From: Raffaelea ambrosiae
Taxonomy: Eukaryota; Ascomycota; Sordariomycetes; Ophiostomatales; Ophiostomataceae
DNA length: 64,000 nucleotides
Direction of reading: 5' to 3'
Assembly (NCBI GenBank): GCA_002778195.1
Contig: PCDI01000015.1
Span: forward strand, 614,366 to 678,365
The notes below the pieces were generated by a model. The model saw only the letters and a list, made by a program, of their open reading frames with translations. It was not told where the DNA came from and did no database searches. Each line of letters begins with the position of its first letter. The first letter of the stretch is position 1. A program made the translations under genes and the position numbers. Below are positions 23,202 to 36,696 of the stretch, in pieces.

Positions 23202-23843
23202 ATGGGTGATAGTTTTCTAAGCGAGGCTCTAGCTTCAGCCAACAGGGACAATATCAAGTATCTGCATGTCGCCTGCAGCATCGAGGCCCAAGATTTCTTC
23301 TCGTCTGTGTACGTTGTCTATAACGTCCCGGATACTCCATGATCGATTTAAGGACGAGGAACTGCCTCAAGCTGCCGGCCGTGCCGCTGCCTTCATACCG
23401 AAGTTACACTTGATGGAGATCTGGTCCAATATAACCAACCCAGAAACTGACAATAGAGTCACCGGCGGAGCCTGCCTGTCTAGCACAAGGCTTCCGAACC
23501 GCCCGCAGACAAAAACAACACCGAGAGCTCATGCCCGCGCTAGCTGTTTCGCCCTGGCGGCCGCATGGTCATGTTAGAAGTGACAATCAAGGTCTGGCGA
23601 GATGCAGGCAGTATGCACTTGGACGGGCACTACCCAGTACTCGCCAGAATAATGCAGCTTCCTGATGAAGTCTCGATGCGAGCAATGGCCACACTCGACT
23701 TGCTGGAGTCGACGGACATGCTGGCCTCGTGCTATACGTCAAAGCGTCGGATGCTCGAAGACGAGGATAATTATCTATTGAATAATAAAAACACTCGGAC
23801 CTCCAGAAAACGGGAACAGCCCGAGGGATTGATGGCGAGGTAA
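23202..23843 (+). pseudogene. Frameshifted relic resembling a fungal F-box/DUF6546-type protein (C-terminal half)
   Basis: Three blocks in alternating frames read like one degenerate protein. From 23202 comes MGDSFLSEALASANRDN..YLHVACSIEAQDFFSS, which runs into TGA at about 23340. In the next frame come LCTLSITSRILHDRFKDEEL, QAAGRAAAFIPKLHLMEIW and GACL. After another shift, with stops at about 23481 and 23538, come LEVTIKVWRDAGSMH and LPDEV. The order (alternating frames, AxDFF, then LxLTSRLL, AAGRAAxxMPKLxxMEIWN, GxACxF, VxxVWRxxA, LPxEV) matches what I recall of a very expanded ascomycete family of hypothetical F-box/leucine-rich proteins. No N-terminal F-box was found upstream. The breaks fit decay rather than introns, because no splice signals bridge them. 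The family name comes from memory and should be treated as tentative. Confidence 0.5.
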
Positions 23844-26800
23844 AAGAAGAAATATACTATCGACTTGGAAGTGCTTGCTTCCCAAGAAATAAAACAAACA
23901 TGAAACTGTCTGGTTCTTCAAGGCCATCATAACAGCAAACAAGACTATCCGTGCCTTTCCTTACGTTCAGATGTCTGGATATCGGTAAATTCCCGTGAAA
24001 TGTGAAATGCTAATGAACCCTGGAGACATCCCAAGGGAAAAAAACACAGACCTGCCTATTGTCCGAGCCAGCCAATGCCGCAGTGTGGATGCCGAGAAAG
24101 AAGCCTTGACCTCCTCTCTCACGCACAGGCACACATGCACACACACACACTCTCTTTCTCTCTGACTGTCTTGTTTCTTTGTCTCTCGCGTTGGTCCTCC
24201 TTGTCATCGCTAGTATTTTGCCTGCTGCAGCACTGGTGCACCACCCGGCAGCTCGGCCGTCTGCGGCAATGTGTTCATGCATTGGCCTCCGGAGCAATGG
24301 TATCTTGCCCCCCCCGGACGCATCATCATCCCTTGCTTTCACTGTTGGTGTTGGATGAGCAGGGCTCTGTGCTCTATCCGGTTTCCAGGGCCTCCCTCCC
24401 GTGTCATCTCCCCCCCAGCAGAGAGGGTCACCTGAAGCAAGGGATGCACGGCCGTTGGTAGGAGGTAGCAGGAGGCTGTGTGATATATTGAATAAACAAG
24501 AACACGAACTACTACACACCGATGCGTGATAGAATTGAAGGATTTTGGACCGGCCGGTTGCGGTTCTCTCCCTTCTTGGCTGTCCAGTACTTTTGTTTCC
24601 TGCGCAGTTCTCAAGCATACGCGTTTCTCGCCTTCTTTCCATCTCCCTCTCTCCTTTTTTTTGGTTATTTTTGTTTGCTTGGAGTCTAGACTCCTTTGGT
24701 ATCTCGCCTTCACTCCCCATAGGTCGAATATCCAGCAGACACGACCGGGGTAAGAGAAAGATCACGAGGACGCCCGGATCTGACGTTAAATCATTACGGG
24801 GGTGGCAGAAGCCCAACAAATGCAAGCAGCTGCCGACATGGGCAGGTTGAATGAAACGCATTCATCTATTGTGTGCTGATGTCTGTTGTTATTGTCAATA
24901 GGCTTTCTTGGCAAGGGGTCGATTCCCTCTGGTCTTGTAGTCTGGTCTGATTCCCATCCAAAACTTACTGAACCGGAGAGCGAAAGAAGACGGAAATAGA
25001 AAAGAAGAAAAAAGTGCCGATATCCAAACTCGACAATGAAACAGAAGATCGACCTCCGTTCTTTTTTGTTTGGGCATCATCTCAAGTCTGGCGTGATTGT
25101 GTGTCAGGAAAGCCACGTCAGCGAGAGAAAAAAAGGAAACAACAAAAAAAAAACAGTAGCAGTTTCAAAAAGAGAATCACAACAATAAAAGACCGAAAAG
25201 AAAAGAGAAAATAGAGGCAAGTTTGACGATACGAGATTAGCCATACGAAGCCATACAATGGGGAAAATTGGGCCAGGTTGAGTGGTCCAAATAAGGGACC
25301 CAGAGGAAATTCAAACGTCTGTTGGATGTTGGAACGTCGCGTTCTCAGATTAGTCGCAACGACGGGCTCGTTGCCATGTGGCTCCTCCCCTCCCTTGTCT
25401 CGCAAGGCTGGCATATTGTGTGGATCACAACTTCAACGACAACAACACGCGAAAGTAGCACTCGTAAAAAGTCAGAGCGCACGACGAGCTACCCAGAGGT
25501 TGGTGCTAGGAAGGAATAGAGCTAGCAAGAAGGGAAACAAATACCGAAGCAAACAACAAAAAAGAACAAGAAGAGAAAGAAGAAAAAAGGGGGAGTCACC
25601 TCGACAAGAGCCCCGGAGCTTCCGTGTCCGGACCAGGCCCCGGACACGGCCTGGAGGAGTGACTATATCCAGTTCGTTTCTACTGCCCTTTGTGTAAGTC
25701 TGCCTTAATTTATAGGAGACAACAAGTAACCCTGCCTGGCGGTGCACATGCACAACCATTCCTCTTCTTGTTGTGGCCGCTTCTGCTGGCAATTGGGGTG
25801 ACACATGGCTCACGCTGCACAATTCTCATCGGTTGTTTCCCTTCGGTCACTGATGGAAATGCAAAGGGGGGGGGCTTTGAAGTGAAAACACCATAGCAGG
25901 GCATAAGAGGCTTTGTGAGAGCTCCGAGGAAGCGGCACGATGCGCAACAAAGGCAGACTCGAACCCTGACAGAACAAGACAAGAGAAGGCAGTCCCCAAT
26001 CGTTGCAAAACAACAGCAAAGCAGCAGCCAAACGACAGCCAGAACAGAAACAACAGAAACAACCGAAATAACAATAACAACATGTAAAATGCCACATGGG
26101 TAGTCCGGGAGAATCATGATGCTGGCTGTAACTCTGCAGATGCAAGTGAAAAAAAATGGAGAGGGAGGGGAAGCAAAGAGCAACATTGCATCTGCGGATC
26201 ATACTTGCGTCCGCTGTTGTGTATGCCGTGCCACGTTCATCTATTTTCCCTCTCCTTGTCTCTTGTGTTTCTTGTACGCTGACGGCGGCGTTCTTGCCCT
26301 GCGGTTCTCGTGGAGGATTTGGAGATGGATGCACAAGACGACGAAAGGAACAGGCAACAGAACCTGGCCTCGCAAAATGGGCACACAAGAACAGGAAGCA
26401 CAAGAAACCAGCCCAGAAGGTCCATATTATGGGCAAAATCTTTGTGATCATCGCTTCCCACCGACCCCTCCCCAACTCTCGACACTCGCACGTAGCGGGA
26501 ACAGTCAAAGTAAGAAACGGGACAGAACGATGTGACCAGAATCTTTGTTGACTTTGCACGAGGCAGACATGGAGCAGCCACTTGCGGTGTACAGGATCCC
26601 CCATCCAAGGTGAAGATGCCATCAAAGGACCCTCTGATGTATGTGCCTTGCGCTGGTTTTGCTTGTTTGCAACCAATCCTGCTTCTTCTCTTGGAACACC
26701 CTCACGCCCTCCCCTCCGCCGAGACCAAGGGTTGTGTTGCAGTTGGGTTGACCGAGACAAAGACAGACCAGGAAGGAAGCACACCCAGCAGGCCCGCATG

Positions 26801-28294
26801 GCGGTTGGCTCGTTTTACGTCGTCTTTTCTGCTCACGCCCAATTTCGAATGCCTTGTACGCCCGTCGTGTCGGGTCCCTTTTATTCTTGCAGCTCGTCAC
26901 AGCAAGACACAAGAACAGCGAAGAAAAAGACCACGTCTTCCCGTCTCCCAAGACGGTGAATAATAGATGGTGGTATCACGAGGCACACAGACACACACAC
27001 ACGAGAGACAACGAGACCATGGGATGCGACTGTCTACGGAACTTGCAAGACCGCGCGTTGCCTCCTCTTTGCGGTGAGCCAAAACTTCAACTCTCTTCTC
27101 CAGGGACGCTCACCGAGAATGGTCAACGTGCCCCCCCCAACATATTCACCAGAGCTTGTTGACACAAGAACGGCATGTGTACCTCTCCCAACAAGACGGG
27201 ATCAACGCGTGCGCCCACTGTCGCCGCGGTGTTGTTCAGCTCGCCTGCACGCGGAGGCTTGCCGGGCAAAGCTTGGACGTCTTCGTCTTCTTCTTCATGT
27301 ACGTGATGTAGCATTGTGTCTATCCATGAAGTGAAAGCAGCAGCAATTTAAAAAAAAAGTCCAGAAAACTAGACGGATCGTCCGCACATGTGCAGATGGG
27401 CCGAGGAGGGGAAGAGGGCGGCGGGGAAAGGAGATATTGCATATGCGTGCCAGAGGGCTACAGGAGTTCGCAGATGGAATGTAACGACGAGGAGCGGGAT
27501 GTCATGTCCTGCCATATCCTGCCATATCCTTTTCTTTTTCATTTGTCTATCTGCTTCTTTGCCCTCAATCTGCTGCCGCTGGCCGCTGCATGCACATGTC
27601 GTCTTTCAGGTTTCTTAATTTCTTGTCGAGAGAACTGTTGGAGAAAACGGAATGGATGCATGCCTCCCCCCTTACCTGCTGAAGAAGCGGGATGCATGCC
27701 CTCTTTTTTTTTTCCGTCCTTGTCTTTCCCGCGTGTGCCATGACTGCATTTTTGTCTCTCATGCAAAAGATTCAGCCCTTTGACTTGCATCGGGTATGTG
27801 TGCACAAGGCGTGGATGTATATGTGTATAGCAGCCGCCTGTTGATCACGGGAAGCCTGTACTGCTGTTTCTACTGCTCTGGGCGCTGCTGCTGCTGCCTG
27901 TTCATAACGTTCTGCTCTCGCATCTTCCCGCCTGTGCCGTCTGCATGCTCTCCTCATGGACGCGAACCAGAGAAGTCGGGGGGCTGCCATGCATGCGGGC
28001 AAGACGGCAAAACACCCACCTGGTTCTGTCCTACTTGGGAACACCATTCATCGACTTGTCGAATCCATTTAGCCGGTGGTGAGCACGTTTTTCTGGGAGC
28101 ATCCTTCTTTTTTTTTCTCTTTCATATTGTGGCGATGCTGTATTTGTTTTCGGCAGCATATTCTCTCTGCCTTTCTGGATGCGTACGATACGAGTACGCC
28201 CCCCATTCCCTCCTTGCTGCCAACAGACCGTGACTTACTCACTCACACCGGCTTTGTCGTTGAATGGGAGGGGAAAACGAGCAACAACAAGAGG

Positions 28295-28314
28295 GTGTGT
28301 GTGTGTGTGTGTGT
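28295..28314 (+). repeat. (GT)10 microsatellite
   Basis: An uninterrupted run of about ten GT units in non-coding DNA. Confidence 0.9.
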
Positions 28315-28917
28315 GGAAAGGCGGGAGAGCGGGAAAATTCCTTTTTTTTTTGTTTAACAAACTTGGTTGTCTTTTATTGCCCGTGTCCGCCACAGACCAT
28401 GGTCTCGCTTCAACAAAAAAGCAAGGAAAAAACAAACAAAGACAAAAAACAAACACAAAACATTGGCATCATAGCTTACCTAGAAAGATCTTCGACATTG
28501 GCTTGGCTGTTAATAAGATTCTCTTTCCTAAAGCGGCCCACATAGAGCCAACAGACCTGCTCGGAAGTTTTGGCCACCACGAAGAGCTCTCCAGCTACAT
28601 AGTAGCAACTGACTATCATGCATTTCCTTGCTGTGTCGTGAATGTGTATGGCTTTCCTGTTGTGCTTCTTACTGGTTTCCACGGTGCATACTGCAGATTA
28701 TCTGAAGCAGCTCTGCGTGTTGCGCGAGCATGCCCACCCAGAGAGCCAGAGAGAGCCCCATTTCAGCCTTACGATTATGCAGGTGCCTCGAATCCAGAAG
28801 GGTCGGCCCCCAGCGCGCTTCACTATGTCCATAATGATGCTGTCTTCTGTTAATCCGAGGTGAACAACCCAGCACCCGGGCAAACCTCAATTTGGTGGAT
28901 CTTGCGAGAACACTCCC

Positions 28918-28952
28918 AGAAAGTCGACCGAACTACGATCAACCGACTTTCT
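28918..28952. repeat. 9-bp perfect inverted repeat
   Basis: AGAAAGTCG at 28918-28926 is matched by CGACTTTCT at 28944-28952 around a 17-nt spacer. It has no T-run or gene end nearby, so I do not call it a terminator. Confidence 0.8.
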
Positions 28953-30799
28953 CTGTTTGCCCGCGAGTAGCTAAAAAAGCAATCAATCTATCTTACGGTG
29001 TATCGTACTGGAACTCACGGAGGAAGGTCCACTGGAAAATATAGAGAACTAAGTAGAAAGACCCCAAACCGAGAAAAAAATCATACCATGCAGGATATCT
29101 TGCGCCAGGCAAAAAAAGCATGTCATCCAACACGTTTTTCTACACCAAGTGGCCGCCCGAGCTAGGATACTTTGCCATTTCCTTGCCATTCCGTAGAGCG
29201 AAGGGGAGGGGCGTGATTTGTTAGGGCAACAAGCTCACCGAAATACCCTCCCCCCAGCCAGTGGATGATCACGCCTACCGACCTTCCGTATCCGACAAAG
29301 TTCTGCAGATATGGTGAATGATCATCGGGTGGCGGCCATTCTTTTCTAACTGGACAAAAGAAGAGAGCTCGGCCGTTGGCACATTTCCCGGGTGAAGATG
29401 GAGGAGAGGTGGGCTATCAGAAGGGGATGGACCATGAAAGAATATATTACTCGTACATACCGTGATAGGCATAAGTAAAAAATAACAAAAATAATACAAA
29501 AATAATACCCACCCCCAAACATTGGCCAGTCTCATCCATACCTTGTATCCTCGCACATGGTAACTTGCCATGTACAGGGGTGACCGACCATGAGAACCAA
29601 GTTGAGAAGGCACTGAAGAGCAATCCAACGAAAAAAACAAGCTGACCAGGAAGCAAAGGCGATGGCGTGCGCTGACTGGATGACTCCTCCTCCCCCCCGG
29701 TTCTTGTCTGCCACCTGCGCCGCCACCCCAACACACACCCTCCTCCCTCGATACTCTCTCTCTCTCTCGGATGCGATCCCCCCTTTACGTCGTTCACGGG
29801 CGGGCCGGCCAATCAAGACCGCCCGGTGGTGGCTGCGGTGTTGGCGAGGCAGAAGGGAAGGAAGGCAAGGAAAAAAGGGCCAGCCTAGCTCTGTGTGGGC
29901 ACCAGCGTGAGGGGGGGGGTGTGGTTTCGGTGTCCCCATCATGGGCAGCGCAAACAGCCTTCTTTTGCTCCGGGGCGAGTGCTACGATGAGTAACATACA
30001 TAGTAAACTAACGATCATGGCGATGTGGACTACAAGGGTCATGATCGAGGCCGTCGTGACTCCCTTCCGTAACCCTTTTGGGGTTCTGGTTTTTTGGGGG
30101 GGGTTTTTTTTTTGGTTCTCGTGAAATCACTTGTGCATCATTTGTGATTTTCATTTCTACTATGTATTCCAGCCACCCGCGGTTCCACGTGAAGCGACAT
30201 TGTCTCGACACCTGCGCGGCAGGAAGGGAACAGGGGGGTAGAGATTTGTCAAATTCTCAAACAACCGACTGACAAAAAAAAGAACATGGAAAAAGCAAAT
30301 ATGAAAGGAATCAAAAGGCAAAACGCCGAGCGGTGGACCACCGGCTCCGGGTGCCGGGCTAGGGCGAGGCGAGGCGAGAGAGAAACGACAATGCGTGAAA
30401 TACATGCCAAATGGAAAAGAGAGAGAGAGAGTTTATTGAATTAAGCAGAAGACGAAGGACCACGAGTATCTTTGGGTGCCCCGTTGATAAAGTGTGGCTC
30501 GCACTTCATCCCACGCTTGTCCGAGAGAACACACAGACGACGAGGGGGTGGTTACTTTGGTAGAGCCTTTTTTTCTCTTTTCTTTTTTCTTTTCTTCTTT
30601 CTTTACTGTTCCCGTCCCAGTTGAGGAGCTGTCTCTCCTGTGCCGCGGATGTCTCGCATTGGCTCGTCACCTGTTAGCACGGATGTATTCGATACTCCGC
30701 CCAAAGGCGATAATCCACGACCACAGAGACAGAGAGACAGAGACAAACCGAGAGGGGGTTACTTTAAATAGAGTGAGGTGTTTGGGAATCTGGCTTGCC

Positions 30800-30808
30800 A
30801 GCCCAGCC

Positions 30809-30871
<63 letters not shown>

Positions 30872-30885
30872 CCCAGCCCGGCCAG
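30800..30885 (+). repeat. (GCCA)n microsatellite between 16-bp direct repeats
   Basis: About fourteen GCCA units (30811-30868) sit between two copies of AGCCCAGCCCGGCCAG at 30800-30815 and 30870-30885. The flanks look like degenerate older units of the same repeat, and together they form a single expansion. Confidence 0.9.
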
Positions 30886-33800
30886 GGAAAAGAAGCGGTG
30901 TGCGCAAGGCTAGGCCCAAAGGGGACAGGGTCGATATCACGCTAACTGACGCCTTTTCTTCAGAGCTTGCGACGGACGGCGGCCGCAGCCAGACAAGGAG
31001 AACGACCAAGGATAGAAAAAGGAGCCGGCAAGAGATGGGTGTGCGGTGGCCAGTGGGCAGAGAGCATGCCAGGAACAGCTGTCAATGGCGGGAACCGAAA
31101 AAAGGGGGGAAAGGGAGGAGGGACTATGTAAGATAGCTGTCACGAAAAGGCAACTCCTCCTCCTCACCGTCTTGTTCGTAAGATAGATAGGGGTAGGACA
31201 GGGCGAGAAAAAGGGAGATAGGGAGAGAGCTACGGTGTACAACCAGGAAGGACACGGCTTTCCGAGCCTTTGGCGGCGTGCCTGAGGGCCTTGGAAATCC
31301 GGGTTGGGGTACGAGACGACAACCTCTGAGAGAGACCACACAGCCCGTCGAGCCCGTAGAGTCATTGACAAGACAAAGAAAGGTAGAGCGCGGCTATGCA
31401 TAAGAGACGCCAAAAAAAAGGACACAAAAGAACTGGAATGAGATTTTGGCGACTGAGCCAGATCCCGTGCCTTCTTTCGTTGGTGCTACTTCGTGATTTC
31501 TTTCTCCTCCTCCTTTGCAGGACTCTGATGCAATGCTACTATGTACGAGTACGAGTATGTAGCTGGGCCCCTTTCCTCTTTGCATGGTGCTGTCTCTTGT
31601 CACCGGTACCTTGCTGTTCTGTCTGAGGCATGCCCAGACAGGCCGAAAATCTGCAGCACGTCCACTTCAGTCAAAATACAGCAGAGCACGGGCATCTTGT
31701 CATAGTGAAAGAGAGTGTGTGGACAGACAGGCAGGCAGACACACATACACACCCCTACCTATTACCCACCCACACTTTTCCACGCTGCACCGCACCCAGA
31801 TCCTTGCCATGGGCACCACACAACCACGCACAACCGCAACACCACCCGCTTGCCACGGGCCAGACTGTCTGCAGACCCGGAAACAAAGAGGGACTGCAGG
31901 AAGGAAGGATGCGAAAAAAAGACAGATGGAGTGGGGAGACAAGAGTGAGATCCCGCCAACGAAAATTCCAGGGTATGAAATCCTGCAGGGCCAATATGCG
32001 GCAGAACACAAGGCTAAAAACGGGGTGGGGGGGAGCGCAGAGGCAAAGAGCTCTCTTGTCGTGCTGCTGGCTCATGGCGGCGGTGCTGATAGAGCTGGTC
32101 TGACCATTCTTACTCGGGGACACAGCGTGCTCTGCTCTGGTTCCCTTGAGAGGACGAGGATGGGTGGAACGTATAGCCCGTCCCAAAGCAGACGAATTAA
32201 CTACCAGATACCTTGTAGCTCGCCAGATATTGGCGATCCAGCAAAAGCCAGCCTTTTATTTGGAGGAAAAAAACAACGGGCAGTTGGATGCGGGTGGCAA
32301 AAATCGAATTGGCCCCCGGCGGCGGTGTTCCAGCGTATACTAGCTGTCTTCTCTCAATGTACGTGTGCGTGTGCGTGTGTGTGTTCCCTTGGTGCATAAA
32401 CGCATCCTTACCCGGCAAGGCAGGAGGGAAATGTCGTGCAGAATGGGACAGAAGGAGCAGGCAGCAAACGCGTGGTTGTGCGTGCGTTTGCGTGCGGTGC
32501 GCGTGTAAAAGCAGAGAGAGAGAGAGATATATAAATATACATGACAGCTCGAGAATGCTGTTGGCCGGCTGCTGTTGCCATTGTGTTGGGACTACGACTC
32601 CGGATCCCGCTACATAGTAACTACACAGCCAGCATGTAAAAAAAAAAAAGAGACAATTGAAGAAACCAAACTGTGTCTTGTGAGAAAAAAAAAGAGCCGG
32701 AAGCAGCCAAGCTTCCGACCAGCTCGTCTCGCCAGAGGCCGTAGAGTTTTCTGATTTGTTGGCCATGTAGAGATACATCCCCGAGATACAAATCCATTCT
32801 CTTGCCCTCCGGAACGAGCTTCTTTCTTTTCTCTCTACTACGTACGAGTAATCCCCCCGTGTATCGACACGCCCCTCCATCTATCCCAGACCCTTGTCCA
32901 CAATCCCAGTGACCTTTTTTTTTTGTGATTTGTGGCGTTTCTCGCGGGCGAAGGAAAGCGACCTTTCCCTTTCGACTGGGGCGCGTCTTCGTTTGGCTGG
33001 CTGGGCTCCTTGGTGGTGGTGGCGTGTGTGTCGTGTGTGCCAAAAGAATTGGTCTACACACGGGAACATCCAAGACCTCTGTCTCCTCCCGCCGGCTCGC
33101 TCTTCGCTTTCATGCTCGTACTATCGTCCTGCTCTAGGCCCTGGGCCCCGTGCCCTATGCCCTGCGCCTTTCGGCTCTCCCCTTCTCTTCCTTTTTTTTT
33201 CAATGTCTTGAAAACTGTGCGATGCACATAGGAAGATACTGCGTGTAATTTACTCGTGCTCAGTCAGTTCTCTCTATTTTATTTTATTTTATTTTTTATT
33301 TTGGCTGGCTCTGGTTTGATCTCTCCTCCACCCCTCCTCCCAGTCAGATAAATGTGGACGGAGTGCAACGACACTACGCAAGGCGCGGCGGAAAACGGTC
33401 CGTCATGCAGTCTTCCCCCTGCTCTGTGATGTTTGCCCCTCCCTCTGTTTCCCTCCCTCCCAGTCACCACCTCTCCGGTTCCACTCTCCTCCACTTTGCC
33501 CGCAAGCGTTCCCATTATTGTTCTTCAGCGCGGACGAATCAGAGCTGGCCGGCACCGGAAGAGCCCAATGATTTGCATGACCCGTTTCACGTCTTACTTT
33601 GGTAGGGAAGCAAATAAGAAAACCCGAGGAGTGTTGGAGACGGGGGGTGTGTGAATTGAGGAGAGAGGTGTGTGAGTGACTGAATGTGTTGTTTTGTGTA
33701 TGAATGAATGGTGGACGTAAGATACGAAAATCCCAACGAAGCTCCGGATTTGGGCAAAGCTGACGAGAAAAACAACGACCAGGGGGGGGATGCTATTTCA

Positions 33801-34627
33801 GAAAGACAAGAAAAGAGAGAATACCAAAAAAAGGACCCGGTGGCCGGTAAATGAAAACACAAACCAAAAAAAAAATGGACAGGCAACTGAAACAAAAAAA
33901 AAAAAGAAAAACAAATGAGACACTCCCAGCTTTCCGATGTCCCAATGGGCGGGTTTGGTCAAGTTGTCAATGCTCGACCTGCATCTTTCTGCTTCTTTGC
34001 TTCCTGCATGCACGATATGTGAGATGCATAAACGATCAGCTTTTGAATAGAGCTTTTCTTCGGGCCTCTTCTTTGTATGCCGGGTCGTCACATGCTGTCC
34101 CTACCACGAACATCCGGAACAAACAAGGTGAAAGCATGAGGCGCGAGGTGAGAAAGCAAGAGACAAAGAGAGAGAAAGGGAGAGAGAAGAGATTCTGTGC
34201 TATGTAGATGCACCCAGAGGGAGAAAGCCGAGCCAATTGGACTGGATACTGGACGAGCATGGCTTTTTCCCCCCCGTACGATGTACTGGCATCATCCATA
34301 CCCAAATCAACAAAACAGCGAATCAGAAAAACAAGATACAAAAAAGACAGCAAAAAAACAAAATCAATATATTCAAACGACAAGACCAAAAAGAATAGCT
34401 GAACCAGAGAACGGAGACAGGGTAGCGCCAACCCTTCCCCACCACCACCAGAAAAGAGAAACATTGTCGTGGGAGTGGAGTTTCGAGACGTGGTTGCCAT
34501 TGATTGGACCGTTGGCAACTCCTCTCCCTCCAGCGCGTTCTTTTAAGGGTATTTTATTTCTTTTTTATTCGTCTTGTTGTTTTCTCTTGCTTTTCATTTG
34601 TCGATAACCCTTGTGCCGCTTGTTTGC

Positions 34628-34630
<3 letters not shown>

Positions 34631-34662
<32 letters not shown>
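34631..34662 (+). repeat. (GT)16 microsatellite
   Basis: This is the longest dinucleotide run in the window, continued by impure TGCG and GGGTGC units to about 34690. Confidence 0.9.
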
Positions 34663-34667
<5 letters not shown>

Positions 34668-35355
34668 GTGCGGGTGCGGGTGCGAGTGTGAGCAAGGACA
34701 ATGTTGGTTGCCTTGAAACCTAACGACTCATTATCTTTTTTTCTCTTCCGGGATGTGCCCTCGTCAAGGGAAGGGAGAGGAGACACAATTGGGGGATGAA
34801 GAGAAAACGGGGCCGGGTGACCGGCCAGGTCTCTCTCTTTTTTTTTTGCAGCAGCAGCAGGACATGGGCTATTTCGTCCGGCCAAGGGCAGAAATCGAAA
34901 ACCGGTTTACGGATGCAGAGCACACTGCTGAATCGTGCGTTGTTTTATTCTTCCGCTCCCTCTTCCTTACATGTATGCTCTCAATTCTGTGCATCCGAAC
35001 CAACAGACCCCCCATCCCGAAGCGACCCCCCCAGTCGCCGATGCCGACCCTGGCCACCTACGGCATCCCGGGCTGGGGTTTTTTTTTCTTTCTTTCTTTC
35101 TTCTTTCTTTTTTTTTTTTTCCTTTTTCTTGTGTCGCTGTTTGCGTCTTTGTTCGGCTTCTGCTGACACCTCGTCGTGCATGGTACCATCTCGTATCTTG
35201 TATCTTAGATTTCTAGGATTGTGCTAATTCGGCATCCGTACGCACGATTTCACTTAGGTGCAGGTAAGGACATCACTGAGTCCAACATGACCGGCTCATC
35301 GCCCCTGGGAGTTTGTTGGCAGCTGGCATCGAAAGCTAGGACCAATGCTAGCAGC

Positions 35356-35413
35356 ATTGTTAGTATCATTGTTAGCATCCATGTTAGCATCCTGTTAGCA
35401 TCCTGTTAGCATC
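35356..35413 (+). repeat. Imperfect tandem of GTTAGCATC units
   Basis: Five degenerate units of 11-13 bp share the core TGTTAGCATC, with a variant core TTAGTATC in the first. The last two full units, TGTTAGCATCC, are identical. Confidence 0.85.
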
Positions 35414-36696
35414 AGGGGAGCCCGTTTGAACCACGCCCGCTGCCACGCTTTAGAGCCCGGCTAAGGCCAGTCCGCGTTTGTTGTTCATCGAACAGGAAGC
35501 CGGCAAAATAAAAAGAAGAAGAAGAAAGAACCGTTGGCATCGGCCGAGGCCCAGCCGAACAGACTAAACAAGCTCAGGCCGAAACTACGAAGTACACGGC
35601 CCCCCCCTCCTCTCCCTCTCTCTCTATCTCCAAGTCTCCCTGGCTATTTGATTTTCAAGTTCTCCATCATCCCTTTCGGGGCGCCGACACAAATACGTTC
35701 GCACGCACCGTCGCAATCTATCCCAGGAGCATGGATGACGATGGGTCGCATGTGAACGTACGGAGTATGTGCAACGCGAGGAGGGATCAGCAAGAGCAAG
35801 AACAATAACCAGAAAAGAAAAAAAAAGAAGAACCCATGCGCGTGCAAGCAGCATCTTGCAGCCTGGCAGGTTTGCGTCTATGGAGAGGCATCCCTTGCCT
35901 TGCAGGCCACTCGCGTGAACTGCGCCCCACAGCGCCCGCGCCCAATGTAGTACGTAGTAGCAACAAGCAGGAAACCGCACAGCGAGCGACAAGACGGAAA
36001 AGAATCCCAGAAAACACACACACACACAACACACACAAAACCACGCGGTTCTCCATAAACGGCGCGATTCCAGGGGTATGAGCGCTTCTCTTCGCACGAC
36101 AACTACTTGGTAAGTGGTACAAAGGAGTTGGTGAATTGCCCATCAAGAGACCAGACCGGCGGTCGGAGCACAATCACAAAAGTACGGGTGGTTGTGACAA
36201 CCAGACAAAAGTACGGATTGACGCAAAGACTCAACTCTCAGCAATATGTGTGTGTGTATTGTGTATGTGTGTGGCTGTGGAGAGCAAGCAAAACGGCTGA
36301 CCAGAGAAAACTGCACACACAAAAAAAGGACGAAACAAAACACACACACACACATACAAAGTAGACACTGCACACGAGAAAACGTGGGCCTCTATGCACA
36401 CATGGGTTGGTGCGTTGCCGCTCTGCATTCGCGCCGCCCTGTCTAACCTTTTTTTGCCCTTATATGCAAGGTCAGTCTGCAATGCACGCCCGCCGGAGCC
36501 GACAGTGGGGATTGGGTGGGAAGGGGACCCGGGTTTGGCACGATGGAAAGCCTGAAAACGGCAGAGAGATGGAGACAGAAGAGAGGACGACATCAGAGAA
36601 GAGAGGACAGCAGGACAACAGAAGAGAGGAGAGAGACAGAGATACAGAGAAGAAATACAGGATCAACTCAACAAACGACGACACTCGAATTGACCC

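Larger units (their letters stand above)
23844..36696. other. Gene desert, left part
   Basis: Nearly 13 kb hold only short open frames whose translations are low-complexity or lack any family motif. The base composition looks balanced by eye, not AT-rich. Contents I could verify are (CA)n and (TG)n tracts (24131, 28295), C runs, a 9-bp-arm hairpin (28918-28952), a CCAG microsatellite (30811-30868), a TG microsatellite (34631-34662), a TTAGCAT tandem (35356-35413) and scattered TAC-NNN-GTA words. I found no tRNA, rRNA or transposase. Confidence 0.6.

Noticed and set aside
25810..26799. 329-codon minus-strand open frame
   Set aside because: No family resemblance, and Cys/Leu/Phe-rich regions arise from T-rich DNA.
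31584..32399. 271-codon plus-strand open frame
   Set aside because: Low-complexity and basic, no domain, spans a TG-rich microsatellite.
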